IMG/VR virus record: IMGVR_UViG_3300033148_008314
Coordinates: 1 to 21,172 of that record
Direction: 5' to 3' (one strand)
From: a virus
Length of the DNA: 21,172 bases
The notes under the pieces were generated by a model that did no database searches, was not told the origin of the DNA, and saw only the letters and a program-made list of their open reading frames with translations. A program made the position numbers and the translations under genes. Shown piece by piece: positions 12,487 to 19,242 of this stretch (its first letter is position 1; each line of letters opens with the position of its first letter).

Positions 12487-12521
12487 TACTGTTGACGATT
12501 GCCTCGTAGGAGGTGTATACT
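12487..12521 (+). promoter_or_regulatory. Promoter of small RNA cassette 2, with operator half-site
   Basis: TTGACG (12492-12497), 18-bp spacer, TATACT (12516-12521). The upstream half of the shared operator is perfect (TACTGT, 12487-12492) but the downstream half is degenerate (ACGATT). The transcript would start near 12528 and meet a terminator about 100 nt later. Confidence 0.6.
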
Positions 12522-12527
12522 TTCACC

Positions 12528-12627
12528 TCACTGCCATCCTCGTAGATGGCCCCATGTTCCAGACGCACCCATTTCTTGTGAGCCTCTCGTCCGGCCTTGT
12601 CCTCCGGGTGAGAGGCTCGTTCCTTTT
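12528..12627 (+). ncRNA. Candidate 100-nt small RNA
   Basis: Bounded by the promoter at 12487-12521 and the terminator at 12580-12627. It contains a perfect GCCATC (12533-12538)/GATGGC (12545-12550) hairpin, a single-stranded stretch and the terminator hairpin. No ORF longer than 11 codons is present. Layout parallels the cassette at 1789-1855: CACCTC near the 5' end, a terminator ending CGTTC then T-run, and an operator promoter for a major operon immediately downstream. Confidence 0.45.
12580..12627 (+). terminator. Intrinsic terminator of small RNA cassette 2
   Basis: GAGCCTCTC (12580-12588) pairs perfectly with GAGAGGCTC (12610-12618). An inner CCGG/CCGG pairing closes part of the 21-nt loop. 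The stem is followed by GTTCC and four T (12624-12627). It also ends any read-through from the operon upstream. Confidence 0.75.
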
Positions 12628-12635
12628 ACACGGAA

Positions 12636-12669
12636 TATTGTTGACAGTGCATATCGTTGAAGATATAGT
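12636..12669 (+). promoter_or_regulatory. Repressor-integrase operon promoter with two operator copies
   Basis: TTGACA (12641-12646), 17-bp spacer, TATAGT (12664-12669). One dyad, TATTGT-TG-ACAGTG (12636-12649), covers the -35. A second, TATCGT-TG-AAGATA (12652-12665), lies 16 bp further on and reaches the -10. Two operators within the promoter of a Cro/CI-like gene suggest autoregulation. Confidence 0.65.
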
Positions 12670-12681
12670 TGCGGGTCCTTG

Positions 12682-12748
12682 GGGCGTGTAATCGAGAGCG
12701 GCGGGATAAGTGAAGAGATCCTGTTCTTGGTTCACGCCCTTTTGTTTT
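12682..12748 (+). terminator. Terminator-like structure in the repressor leader (possible attenuator)
   Basis: GGGCGTG (12682-12688) pairs with CACGCCC (12733-12739) across 44 nt, followed by TTTTGTTTT. It lies between the operon promoter and the SD of the repressor gene (GGAGG, 12754-12758). If functional it would terminate leader transcripts of about 70 nt, so it may act as an attenuator. The long loop makes this tentative. Confidence 0.4.
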
Positions 12749-12764
12749 GCATCGGAGGATAGAC

Positions 12765-12995
12765 ATGGCAGAGAAGCGAAGCATGGTCCGTAGGCAAGTC
12801 GTCGCAATCATGAAGAAGAGAAAGCTGACAGTGAATGCTGTCGCGGGCGGAATGAAAAAGCGCGAGAGCGCTGTCCGTGCCTGGCTCTATGGCCAGCGGG
12901 AAGATGCCAAGATCAGCACTCTCGAGGCCGTGATGAAGGTCATGGGCCTGAAGGTGAAGATCGTTGAGAAGAAGAAGAGGAAGGCAAGCAAGTGA
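12765..12995 (+). CDS. Cro/CI-like helix-turn-helix regulator
   Basis: A 76-residue DNA-binding protein. The segment from about residue 20 to 58 (LTVNAVAGGMKKRESAVRAW followed by LYGQRED and ISTLEAVMKVMG) fits the Cro/CI-type HTH: helix 2, turn, recognition helix ending in VRAWLYG, then the helix that normally packs as SLETLLKLAEALG. The C-terminus is a basic tail (KIVEKKKRKASK). ATG 12765 has an ideal SD. It is the first gene behind a promoter with two operator copies and heads an operon that ends with the integrase, the usual position of a phage lysogeny regulator. I infer that it binds the TAYYGT-TG-ACRRTR dyads. Its size suits a Cro-like or arbitrium-type short repressor with no separate dimerisation or cleavage domain. 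Confidence 0.7.
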   Translation: MAEKRSMVRRQVVAIMKKRKLTVNAVAGGMKKRESAVRAWLYGQREDAKISTLEAVMKVMGLKVKIVEKKKRKASK

Positions 12996-13450
12996 TAGAC
13001 AATGAAGATGATGCCTACGAAAATACTGTTCCTGAAGACGACAGCCCGGGCACAGACAAGAGCGACAACCCCGAGCTGGTGAAGATGCTCCGAAAGCTTG
13101 CCGATGATCTCGAAGCGGAGAAGGATGTGTTCGTGGTCGTCTCTGCTGAGACTTTCAGTGAAGACGAAAAAGGCGAGATGGTCAACGTCCCCGATACAGG
13201 AATTGGCGGCAAGGTTCCGGATCAGCTGGATCCGATCAGGGTGCTTGTCGGGTGCGTCGGGAATATGATGAAGATCATAGGTGGATCGGACCAGATTGAT
13301 CTGACCGGTCTTCCTCTTGAGGAGGCGATGAAACTCCTTGGAATCGGTGAGTTTGCGAAGGCACTGAACCCAACCGAGCCGCCAAACAAAATCGGAGGCA
13401 ATACGAAGCGTCGCCGAAACAGAATCATCAGGGGAGGTTTCGGTGGGTAA
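12992..13450 (+). CDS. Hypothetical protein, 152 aa, acidic N-terminus
   Basis: Not recognised. The GTG start at 12992 overlaps the stop of the HTH gene (GTGA), so translation is probably coupled. Residues 1-35 are strongly acidic and likely disordered. Residues 36-75 form a helix and strands (LRKLADDLEAEKDVFVVVSAETFSED), and 80-125 contain a second helical region (LDPIRVLVGCVGNMMKIIGG). The last 15 residues are basic, Arg- and Gly-rich (KRRRNRIIRGGFGG). Acidic head and basic tail might allow self-association or DNA/RNA contact, which is speculative. Its end overlaps the RuvC-like gene by 8 nt. Confidence 0.7.
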   Translation: MIDNEDDAYENTVPEDDSPGTDKSDNPELVKMLRKLADDLEAEKDVFVVVSAETFSEDEKGEMVNVPDTGIGGKVPDQLDPIRVLVGCVGNMMKIIGGSDQIDLTGLPLEEAMKLLGIGEFAKALNPTEPPNKIGGNTKRRRNRIIRGGFGG

Positions 13451-13973
13451 GCTCACCAGGATCATGGCCATCGACCCGAGTCTGACGCGCACGGGAATCT
13501 GTGCGGTCGACTTTGATGAGAAGACTGAAGAGGTCTCAAGCGATAGCGCTGTTTTCAAAGCTGTCAAAGTGAAGAAGAGCAAGCGCAGTATCGTCACCAG
13601 GTCTCTTCTGATTATGGACGAGATCATGGGGTTTATTGATCTCGTAGATCCAAACATCATCATCATCGAAATTCCCGAAGGAAGAATCAGCGCTCGCCAT
13701 GCCGGCGGGGGGGCCGGCTTGGCGAAGTACGGGTTCTGTGTTGGGATGATATACGGAAGGATCTCTGGTTTACCTTTCAAGAGGATTGTTCCAGTCGGTT
13801 CGAGTTTCTGGACTCAAGGTTTCGGCCAGGAGAAACGCCGCAAGAAAGCACTCACATCGCTGCCTGCACTGGAGGACATCAAAGACCCGGGATATGACAT
13901 CTCTGACGCTGCGGCGCTTTCTCTCTGGTGGATCTACATAGGAAGGCACAAGAATATATGCCTGGGTACATGA
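13443..13973 (+). CDS. RuvC-like Holliday junction resolvase
   Basis: 176 residues with an RNase H-like fold. The four acidic residues of the RuvC active site can be placed: D11 in AIDPSLTRTG, E76 in IIIIEIPEG, and D152 and D155 in GYDISDAAALSLW, the equivalent of the C-terminal Asp pair of E. coli RuvC. Spacing and length (about 170 residues) fit RuvC. It should cut four-way junctions made during recombination or replication of phage DNA. The HAGGGAG segment (86-92) is a glycine-rich loop where RuvC contacts DNA. GTG 13443 overlaps the end of the upstream gene, and the stop overlaps the next ATG (13970). Its place in the repressor operon rather than the replication operon is unusual. Confidence 0.8.
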   Translation: MGKLTRIMAIDPSLTRTGICAVDFDEKTEEVSSDSAVFKAVKVKKSKRSIVTRSLLIMDEIMGFIDLVDPNIIIIEIPEGRISARHAGGGAGLAKYGFCVGMIYGRISGLPFKRIVPVGSSFWTQGFGQEKRRKKALTSLPALEDIKDPGYDISDAAALSLWWIYIGRHKNICLGT

Positions 13974-14557
13974 AGAAGTTCTGGGTAGCGCTCGACGGAT
14001 CAATCGTAGAGGTTCCCAGCGACAAGGACTACATCTCATTTGTAATGGAGCGTCCATACGCTTTTGGGTTGTCTCAGGACGACGTAAACTTCTACACGGA
14101 GACACCAAAGGATGGGGACCTCGATGACGCCATGAAGGATCGTATTCTGGCGTTGGGGTGCGGCGGCCTGATGAGTACTGATGACCAGCACTCATCGAAG
14201 GATATGCCGATGATCATGCTCGAGATCACCGAGGAGAACGTAGTCCACCGTAACAAGCCCGGCCTCCTTACAATCTGTTTCTGGCGCGAGAGCTATCCGA
14301 TGAATGACCGGATGGTGAGCTTCTTGCGTAGGAAGCAGAATGGAACAGAGGGAATCACCAAGGATATGGATGTCCTGATGGTCGAATGGAAGAGCCAGCG
14401 TAAGTGGACGCAGACGGTGAACTCATTTCTGGTCGGGTACCAGTTCGCTGATGATCCGTCCAAGGGTGTTCGCTGCATTCGGTGTGGCGAAAGCATCAGC
14501 CGAGATGAGCTGGTTTCTAAGACGCAGTGTCCGCGGTGTGCGTTGATGTTGGCATAG
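13970..14557 (+). CDS. Hypothetical protein with C-terminal zinc ribbon, 195 aa
   Basis: Not recognised as a whole. I chose ATG 13970 because it overlaps the RuvC-like stop as ATGA; upstream in-frame starts (13928, 13958) would extend into that gene without a better SD. The last 30 residues hold a zinc ribbon (CIRCGES-x13-CPRC). The body (about 1-160) is mixed alpha/beta with no catalytic signature I can name. Zinc ribbons of this kind commonly bind nucleic acid or mediate protein contacts. Phage Mu Com, which activates mom translation, is also a small zinc-ribbon protein, and a mom-like gene lies downstream, but this protein is much larger than Com and the link is only a thought. Confidence 0.7.
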   Translation: MKKFWVALDGSIVEVPSDKDYISFVMERPYAFGLSQDDVNFYTETPKDGDLDDAMKDRILALGCGGLMSTDDQHSSKDMPMIMLEITEENVVHRNKPGLLTICFWRESYPMNDRMVSFLRRKQNGTEGITKDMDVLMVEWKSQRKWTQTVNSFLVGYQFADDPSKGVRCIRCGESISRDELVSKTQCPRCALMLA

Positions 14558-14567
14558 GGGGAATATC

Positions 14568-14777
14568 ATGGCGAGCAAGAAGTCATTGTATAAGATTTCC
14601 AATGACTGGGGAGTCAGACATGTTGTTGCCACGAGTCTCGAAAAAGCAATAGAGAAGTGGCAGTCGAGTATTATTGTTTTGCGAAAGAAGGACTGTAGAA
14701 ATCCGATCACGAGAAAAGAGATCGGCGAGCCAGACAGCACTGAAATTGTCTGCTACTCTGATCAACTTGTTGTGTAG
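14568..14777 (+). CDS. Small KKSLY-type protein, paralogue 1 (69 aa)
   Basis: Unknown function. It begins MASKKSLYKIS, continues to VVATSLEKAIEKW, and is clearly related to the protein at 20861-21049 (MAAKKSLYRVT...VMATSCAKAAEKW). The shared half, about 32 residues, reads as two short strands and a helix: a compact beta-beta-alpha unit that turns up in small phage proteins thought to handle protein or nucleic acid contacts. The C-terminal halves diverge, except that both end with ..E(I/D)V... strands. GGGGGA lies before the ATG at suitable distance. The gene sits between the zinc-ribbon protein and the nucleotidyltransferase-kinase fusion. Confidence 0.7.
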   Translation: MASKKSLYKISNDWGVRHVVATSLEKAIEKWQSSIIVLRKKDCRNPITRKEIGEPDSTEIVCYSDQLVV

Positions 14778-14790
14778 GGGAAAGCCAGGA

Positions 14791-15882
14791 ATGAAACACA
14801 TCCTCGTCAGCGGCTGCTACGATATCCTCCACGCTGGGCACATCCAGTTCTTTAGAGACGCGAAGGATCGTGACGACTATTTGACGGTGTGCGTTGCTTC
14901 TGACCGAGTAATACGGGAGTACAAGGGCCGGGAACCAGCGATGCCTGAGGAACACAGAGCCGCGGTGATCAGAGCAATCAGAGGGGTCGACGATGTCTGC
15001 ATCGGTGACGATGATCCTCCTCACCTGAATTTCATGTCGTGTCTCATCAAGAGGAACATCGACCAACTCGTATCAACAGAAGATGACCAGAACACTGAAG
15101 AAAAAGTGGAGCTGTGTATTTCTCTTGGGTTGTCTTTTCGTCAACCACCAAAAAGACCACCGCAGTGCGGCCCAATCTCAACCACAACAGCCAGGCGCCG
15201 GGCCGCACTCCCGTCGCACGTCCCGCTGCGCGTTGACTTCGCCGGCGGATGGCTCGACGTTCCGAAGTTCTCGGACCCGGAGGGCTACATCGTCAACTGC
15301 GCGATCACGCCGACGGTGTCAATGGATCACTGGCCGTATCATATCCGCGCCGGGCTGGGCGGGTCGGCCGCGAGATCTCTTCTCATGGGAGACGACCCCG
15401 TAGACTCAGAGCTCGAGATCGCTGGCTGGCAGGACGCCGCGAGCATTCAGCAGACCGGGCTGTGTGTGTGGCGATCTGGGCCGAAGCCGAAGCTGGAGAT
15501 GCAGGTCAACGCTGACTGGTTGAACGGGAAGCTGGCTCTTCTCTGGACCGGCAAGGAGCATGACACGAAGGGGCTGCTTGATCGGGAGAGAAATTATGGG
15601 CAGATCGCGTATGCTTCTACTGCGGCAGCCGGAGCCGTCAGGGATAAGAATTTGTTCATTCTTGGCATGGGAATAAGAATGTCATATGATCAACAGCGAG
15701 ATGAAGGTATGGACGACATACCATTGTCTTACAGCCCGGGAGGAAAGCTGCTCGGTTTCAAGTACGCTGGAAGTGGCCATGGGGGATACGTCATCTGCTT
15801 GTTTGGAGACCAGGTTGACAGAGACTGGTTCGTGGAAAACAACAAGGAAGCCATTGCCGTCGAACCATACTCGAAGTGGTAG
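14791..15882 (+). CDS. Cytidylyltransferase-like domain fused to a GHMP sugar kinase
   Basis: A 363-residue two-domain enzyme. Residues 1-115 form a nucleotidyltransferase of the RfaE2/glycerol-3-phosphate cytidylyltransferase type: SGCYDILHAGH (7-17) with the HxGH signature (14-17), then ASDRVIREYKGREP. After a linker with STTTARR, residues 145-363 are a GHMP kinase: PLRVDFAGGWLDVP (145-158, like D-glycero-D-manno-heptose-7-phosphate kinase and fucokinase), GLGGSAAR phosphate loop (188-195) and AGSGHGGYV (326-334). Together the domains could phosphorylate a sugar and activate it as an NDP-sugar, perhaps for modifying DNA, surface glycans or a host metabolite; the substrate is unknown. I recall the same fusion in bacterial genomes. 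ATG 14791 precedes the first conserved strand; an upstream extension from 14674 would run through the previous gene. Confidence 0.8.
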   Translation: MKHILVSGCYDILHAGHIQFFRDAKDRDDYLTVCVASDRVIREYKGREPAMPEEHRAAVIRAIRGVDDVCIGDDDPPHLNFMSCLIKRNIDQLVSTEDDQNTEEKVELCISLGLSFRQPPKRPPQCGPISTTTARRRAALPSHVPLRVDFAGGWLDVPKFSDPEGYIVNCAITPTVSMDHWPYHIRAGLGGSAARSLLMGDDPVDSELEIAGWQDAASIQQTGLCVWRSGPKPKLEMQVNADWLNGKLALLWTGKEHDTKGLLDRERNYGQIAYASTAAAGAVRDKNLFILGMGIRMSYDQQRDEGMDDIPLSYSPGGKLLGFKYAGSGHGGYVICLFGDQVDRDWFVENNKEAIAVEPYSKW

Positions 15883-15890
15883 GAGCATAC

Positions 15891-16157
15891 ATGTCAAGAT
15901 ACAACGAGCTTGTGAAAGTAGAACGGTTTACCTTGGGAGCGTTCCCGGAGTCAGAAAAGCGAAGCGATGGAAGATACATGATACCGTCTACACCACATCC
16001 AGAGATAACAGATAAGCGAGGCCCATCACTTTTGGTTGGTATCGAAGAGGGAGATTTTATAGTCACTGTGCGTAATGGCCACGGTTATTTCTACCAGCTA
16101 GTTATGAAAGAAACAGCTGACTTAATTGCAAGGCAAATAGAACACGAGAAATCATAA
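15891..16157 (+). CDS. Hypothetical protein, 88 aa
   Basis: Not recognised. ATG 15891 follows AGGAG (5-nt spacing), better than the in-frame start 15 nt earlier. The centre (LLVGIEEGDFIVTVRNGHGYFYQLVM) looks like three beta strands, and the end is an amphipathic helix. There are no cysteines or membrane segments. The stop overlaps the next start in a TAATG arrangement, so the two are probably translated together. Confidence 0.65.
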   Translation: MSRYNELVKVERFTLGAFPESEKRSDGRYMIPSTPHPEITDKRGPSLLVGIEEGDFIVTVRNGHGYFYQLVMKETADLIARQIEHEKS

Positions 16158-16507
16158 TGCCCGAATTCAAAGTCCTTCCATACAAGTCTCACGATGAGAC
16201 CTTCATCGAGAAGCTGGCCATTGCCGTCCTTGATGGCAACGCTGTAGTCAACTGGTCGTTCGATGAAAACAAGAGTGAGGAGATCGCATTCCTCCCGGTA
16301 AAGCAGCTGACTCCTGAGGAGTTGGTGTCAATTCGTCAGAGGTGCGGTGGGTTGTATTTCTACGCGAAATCTGAGTGGGCATCTCCGTTGATAGTCGGAG
16401 AAATCCCAATATTCCATACGGTGGCCCCGCTTAGCCGTGAAGAGGCCGAGGCGTTCGCGGTGATGTACAAGGACGAAAAGGTCAGACGTCTTGCGAACGG
16501 ACGGTAG
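16157..16507 (+). CDS. Hypothetical protein, 116 aa
   Basis: Not recognised. ATG 16157 overlaps the upstream TAA (TAATG). The protein is alpha/beta: a helix over residues 12-25, a strand pair (AVVNWSFDENKSEEIAFLPV), the segment LTPEELVSIRQRCGGLYFYA, then two strands and a C-terminal helix rich in charged residues. One cysteine only. No catalytic signature is visible. It is embedded in a run of small unknown genes typical of phage accessory regions. Confidence 0.65.
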   Translation: MPEFKVLPYKSHDETFIEKLAIAVLDGNAVVNWSFDENKSEEIAFLPVKQLTPEELVSIRQRCGGLYFYAKSEWASPLIVGEIPIFHTVAPLSREEAEAFAVMYKDEKVRRLANGR

Positions 16508-16509
16508 CG

Positions 16510-16761
16510 GTGGTATTATACCTGAAGGCGGAGTCGAAGAAGCGCGGACGTCTCTGGGTAGTCGGATCGATCGATGACGACGGGGTGTTCGAAGTCATAA
16601 GGGTCTTGGAACCGATGAAGGACAACCGTGGTTTGTGTCTGGTTTTGAGCTCAAAGGACGAAGAAGACAGAGGTATTGATCTGGGCAAGTTGTCGAAGGG
16701 GTTCGCGGGGGCGGCGAGAAGAGAAAAGGAGAAATGGGATGAAGCTCTTAGAGCTAGTTGA
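16510..16761 (+). CDS. Hypothetical protein, 83 aa
   Basis: Not recognised. GTG start at 16510, two nucleotides after the upstream stop, with no independent SD, so it depends on re-initiation. The first half is beta-rich (VLYLKAESKKRGRLWVVGSI, then DDDGVFEVIRVLE); the second half is a charged helix. Its end overlaps the next gene, which starts at 16739, by 23 nt. The SD for that gene lies within this one. Confidence 0.6.
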   Translation: MVLYLKAESKKRGRLWVVGSIDDDGVFEVIRVLEPMKDNRGLCLVLSSKDEEDRGIDLGKLSKGFAGAARREKEKWDEALRAS

Positions 16762-17206
16762 GAACATCAAAGGTGACGATCGGTTTAAGGTCTTCGGGGC
16801 AAAGCTAGGCCAAGATCCGGTAGATGATGAGATGGTTGTTTTGAGTCATGTAACTAAGGCCGCGTTCGCGATCAAGACGCACAATATGACCGAGGCAACC
16901 TGGGAAGATTACATCGACATGTTCCTGGGGCGCCGGTACCCCGATGTCATGACGTGGGTAACACGTATTATAGGGTACTATTCATTCGTGAAGTCTGGCG
17001 CTCAAGGTATTTCGTGGAATCTATCGAAGATCTCCGAATTAGCCGACAGGCAAAAAGGCAACTATGACATCCTGGACAGCAAGGTCGTATCGGTCAACCC
17101 GGAACAGTTGCCAATCACTTTCTCAACCAGCCACGTAAAACCAGTATCAGAGGCCGAATGGAAGAGACGCTTGAGAGAGAAGGGAATCATCGAAGATGCC
17201 GCTTAA
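16739..17206 (+). CDS. Hypothetical protein, 155 aa, with NrdD-tail-like motif
   Basis: ATG 16739 is preceded by AAAGGAGA at good spacing; the longer in-frame start at 16676 lacks an SD and was not used. The middle (residues about 78-105: TRIIGYYSFVKSG, then SWNLSKISELADRQKGNY) resembles the C-terminal block of anaerobic ribonucleotide reductases and of small phage proteins annotated after them, where GYY...SxWN.gK..E...R is conserved. The glycyl radical loop and the zinc-binding cysteines of NrdD are absent, so it cannot be a reductase on its own. The rest is helical. Function unknown. The 3' end overlaps the following gene by 11 nt. Confidence 0.65.
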   Translation: MKLLELVENIKGDDRFKVFGAKLGQDPVDDEMVVLSHVTKAAFAIKTHNMTEATWEDYIDMFLGRRYPDVMTWVTRIIGYYSFVKSGAQGISWNLSKISELADRQKGNYDILDSKVVSVNPEQLPITFSTSHVKPVSEAEWKRRLREKGIIEDAA

Positions 17207-17483
17207 GGATATAGCAACGAAGGCGATGAAGACGCTCAGGGCCGGCAGCGCAATGTCGCATGTTGGAGATGGCGACGGGAAGCCATTGCGCGAAGAGTTC
17301 ACCATCACGATCAAGCAGAGCGTGTTGGCAGGCGACAAGGAATCAGTGGATATGCTCCTTGATTTGTTGGAGTCCAAGTTGCAGAACATCGGTGGTCTAT
17401 CGCCATTGATCGAGATGTGCGATCTCGAGAAGCCGGTCATTGCTGATGGGTTCCCGAAAGTGTCTATCGAGGAGCGGTCATGA
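17196..17483 (+). CDS. Hypothetical protein, 95 aa
   Basis: Not recognised. ATG 17196 lies within the end of the previous gene (11-nt overlap), so translation is probably coupled. The sequence is helical in the middle (ESVDMLLDLLESKLQNIGGL), with a strand before it (EEFTITIKQSVL). It has no cysteine clusters and no transmembrane segments. The stop overlaps the ATG of the next gene (ATGA). Confidence 0.65.
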   Translation: MPLKDIATKAMKTLRAGSAMSHVGDGDGKPLREEFTITIKQSVLAGDKESVDMLLDLLESKLQNIGGLSPLIEMCDLEKPVIADGFPKVSIEERS

Positions 17484-17731
17484 GCACCAGAGACGAAATG
17501 TCATCCGTAGAGAAGAAGTCATTCCAGAGGTGCATCGACAACACTATTCTGGCGATGGATGAGTTCCGCGGGGTCCTGATGAAGCTTCGAAGTATGGATA
17601 ACCCGTTGGAGGCTGACGAAGAAGAGCTCGTATCAAAGCACAATGCTTTGGGCGAGAACACAGATCAGGTGATGGATGTTCTCGGGTATGCGGATGAGGA
17701 CGATGATGACGACGGGGAGGATGAAGGATGA
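17480..17731 (+). CDS. Hypothetical protein, 83 aa, acidic tail
   Basis: Not recognised. ATG 17480 overlaps the upstream stop as ATGA, behind GAGCGG, a usable SD. Helical through about residue 65, ending in a strongly acidic tail (YADEDDDDDGEDEG). Such Asp/Glu tails are seen in phage DNA mimics and in proteins that bind basic partners, but the body gives no clue to function. The stop overlaps the next ATG. Confidence 0.65.
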   Translation: MSTRDEMSSVEKKSFQRCIDNTILAMDEFRGVLMKLRSMDNPLEADEEELVSKHNALGENTDQVMDVLGYADEDDDDDGEDEG

Positions 17732-18033
17732 ACACGATAAATTGCGATATCTGCGGCAACGAGATCGAAGATGCAGATCCGGAAGTTACCATAATCGCGG
17801 TTGACAGCCACGATGAGGATGGCGAGCCGTGCAAGGAGCTCATTCAGGTCGCGGTATACGACGAGGATGATGAGCCGATAGGTAAGCATTACTGCAAGGC
17901 CTGTCTGATCATCAAGCTGCAGGAAGACTGGTCGGAAGGCATAGATCTCGGTTCGGCATTCCAGGGTGAGGGTGGCACGGCTGTAGCTGATCCGGAGGAA
18001 GTCGAGACCGAGCCGGCCGACGATGAAGGGTAG
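17728..18033 (+). CDS. Zinc-ribbon-like small protein, 101 aa
   Basis: Begins MNTINCDICGNEIEDADPEV and has a matching pair, HYCKACLI, about 50 residues later, giving a CxxC...CxxC zinc-binding set (C6, C9, then near 54-57). The region between is beta-rich and acidic (VTIIAVDSHDEDGEPCKELIQVAVYDED). The tail is Glu/Asp/Ala-rich and probably disordered. It is typical of small phage proteins of unknown role. The ATG overlaps the upstream stop (ATGA); GAGGATGAAGG before it can act as SD. Confidence 0.7.
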   Translation: MNTINCDICGNEIEDADPEVTIIAVDSHDEDGEPCKELIQVAVYDEDDEPIGKHYCKACLIIKLQEDWSEGIDLGSAFQGEGGTAVADPEEVETEPADDEG

Positions 18034-18039
18034 AGTGCT

Positions 18040-18354
18040 ATGGGTGATATGAGGGCGTTGGGAGCCGACATAAAGTGGCAGACAGATCGGATCGCTCGAG
18101 GAATAATAGTCCTTGGTGGTCGTTATGTTGCGAACCAGATAAACAGCAAGCAGCTGCTTCAGGGCATGCGCAATATGACTGCGAGGGTCGCGTCACAGGT
18201 CGACAGGCTCGATGTCACTGTGCTACAGGGCCATGTCGAGGACATGAGTAAGTATCACCAGGACGGAGAGCTCAGGTTGGGGGGCCACACTGAGGATATG
18301 AAGAATTACCGGGCCAATGATCCTGATGACACAGACGCGGATATTGATTTCTGA
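18040..18354 (+). CDS. Hypothetical protein, 104 aa
   Basis: Not recognised. ATG 18040 lies 7 nt after the previous stop; the SD is weak (AGGGTAGAG). Residues 1-75 form amphipathic helices with regularly spaced hydrophobics (IARGIIVLGGRYVANQI...LLQGMRNMTARVASQVDRLDV), giving a possible coiled coil or helical bundle. The C-terminus is acidic (NDPDDTDADIDF). The final A of the TGA stop is the first base of the integrase ATG, so the pair is tightly coupled. Confidence 0.65.
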   Translation: MGDMRALGADIKWQTDRIARGIIVLGGRYVANQINSKQLLQGMRNMTARVASQVDRLDVTVLQGHVEDMSKYHQDGELRLGGHTEDMKNYRANDPDDTDADIDF

Positions 18355-19232
18355 TGATCGGTAAGGATGAGATAGAGCGGTTCATCGCTGAGGGTATGTA
18401 TGCTGATACTACTCAGGTCTCATACCGCAAGACCTTGATGAGATTTACCTCTATCGTGAAGATCCCGTCAAAGGGTTGGGAGTCCCGCGCTGTAGCGTTC
18501 CGCGATGCAAAAGAATGCGGAACGTATGGCAAGGCACTGTATATCGCGACCGCCAGGTCATTTCTGAACTGGTGCCTGTCTGAGGACCTGATCCAGAAAA
18601 ATCCCCTCAAGAAGGTCCGCATCCGCCTTCCAACCAAGAGCAACCGGTCATCGCTCACCGACAAAGAAGTGAAGTCGCTCCTCGGATCAATGGACAGTGA
18701 GGCCAAGCGCTTGAAGCGTACTAAGAGGATCGCGGTCCTGCGTGACAAGGCAGCAATAGTATTTATGCTTCACACAGCGATGCGCGTCGGCGGGGTGATC
18801 AGCCTGGACATCGAGGACTTCAAGCACAGTGAGGGCGTGGCGATTGCCAGTTACAGGAACAAGGGGGGAATCGGGAAGGACTCATCAGCACATGTGACGA
18901 AGAAGCCGCTTGATGCCGTGAAGCGGTATCTCGAGTCTACGGGACGAACTTGGAAGTCAACGGGCCCGTTGTTTTGTTCTCAGTCTGGGAAGAGAACCAG
19001 CTATCACGGCTTAACAAAGTCGATTATGAAGAGGCTGAAGGCCTCAGGTATCCGGGAGGAGGTCTCTCCGCACTGGATGCGCCATACAGCTGCGACAAAA
19101 GCCTATCGTGCTGGCGCGGACATCAAGGCAGTGCAGAGGCTCCTCGATCACAAGGATTTGAACACGACTGACAGGTATGTCCATACGCTGGACGATGCCA
19201 AGCATTCCGCCGAAGGCAAAATCAGTTACTAA
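18354..19232 (+). CDS. int: Tyrosine recombinase (phage integrase)
   Basis: 292 residues. The N-terminal SAM-like core-binding domain covers about 1-95 and the catalytic domain about 98-292. All active-site residues are present: R144 in TAMRVGG, K175 in the GGIGK loop, H240 and R243 in SPHWMRHTAA, H266 in LLDHKDLNTT and the nucleophile Y275 in DRYVH. It should catalyse site-specific integration or excision of the element, or resolve multimers as XerC/D do. It lacks a clear arm-binding N-terminal domain, so a simple Xer-like mode is possible. ATG 18354 shares a base with the upstream stop (TGATG). Last gene of the repressor operon. Tandem repeats at 19308-19354 just downstream could be its binding sites. 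Confidence 0.92.
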   Translation: MIGKDEIERFIAEGMYADTTQVSYRKTLMRFTSIVKIPSKGWESRAVAFRDAKECGTYGKALYIATARSFLNWCLSEDLIQKNPLKKVRIRLPTKSNRSSLTDKEVKSLLGSMDSEAKRLKRTKRIAVLRDKAAIVFMLHTAMRVGGVISLDIEDFKHSEGVAIASYRNKGGIGKDSSAHVTKKPLDAVKRYLESTGRTWKSTGPLFCSQSGKRTSYHGLTKSIMKRLKASGIREEVSPHWMRHTAATKAYRAGADIKAVQRLLDHKDLNTTDRYVHTLDDAKHSAEGKISY

Positions 19233-19242
19233 TAGACTAGAA

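Noticed and set aside
12887-13780. Minus-strand ORF of 297 aa opposite the HTH and RuvC-like genes
   Set aside because: Antisense to three coupled genes, one with a full RuvC active site; no credible protein motif.
14674-14790. Longer start for the nucleotidyltransferase-kinase
   Set aside because: It would overlap the 14568 gene out of frame, and the fold begins at MKHILVSGCYD.
14881-14892. TTTGACGGTG as another operator copy
   Set aside because: It matches only the -35-like half, has no dyad or -10 box, and is within coding sequence.
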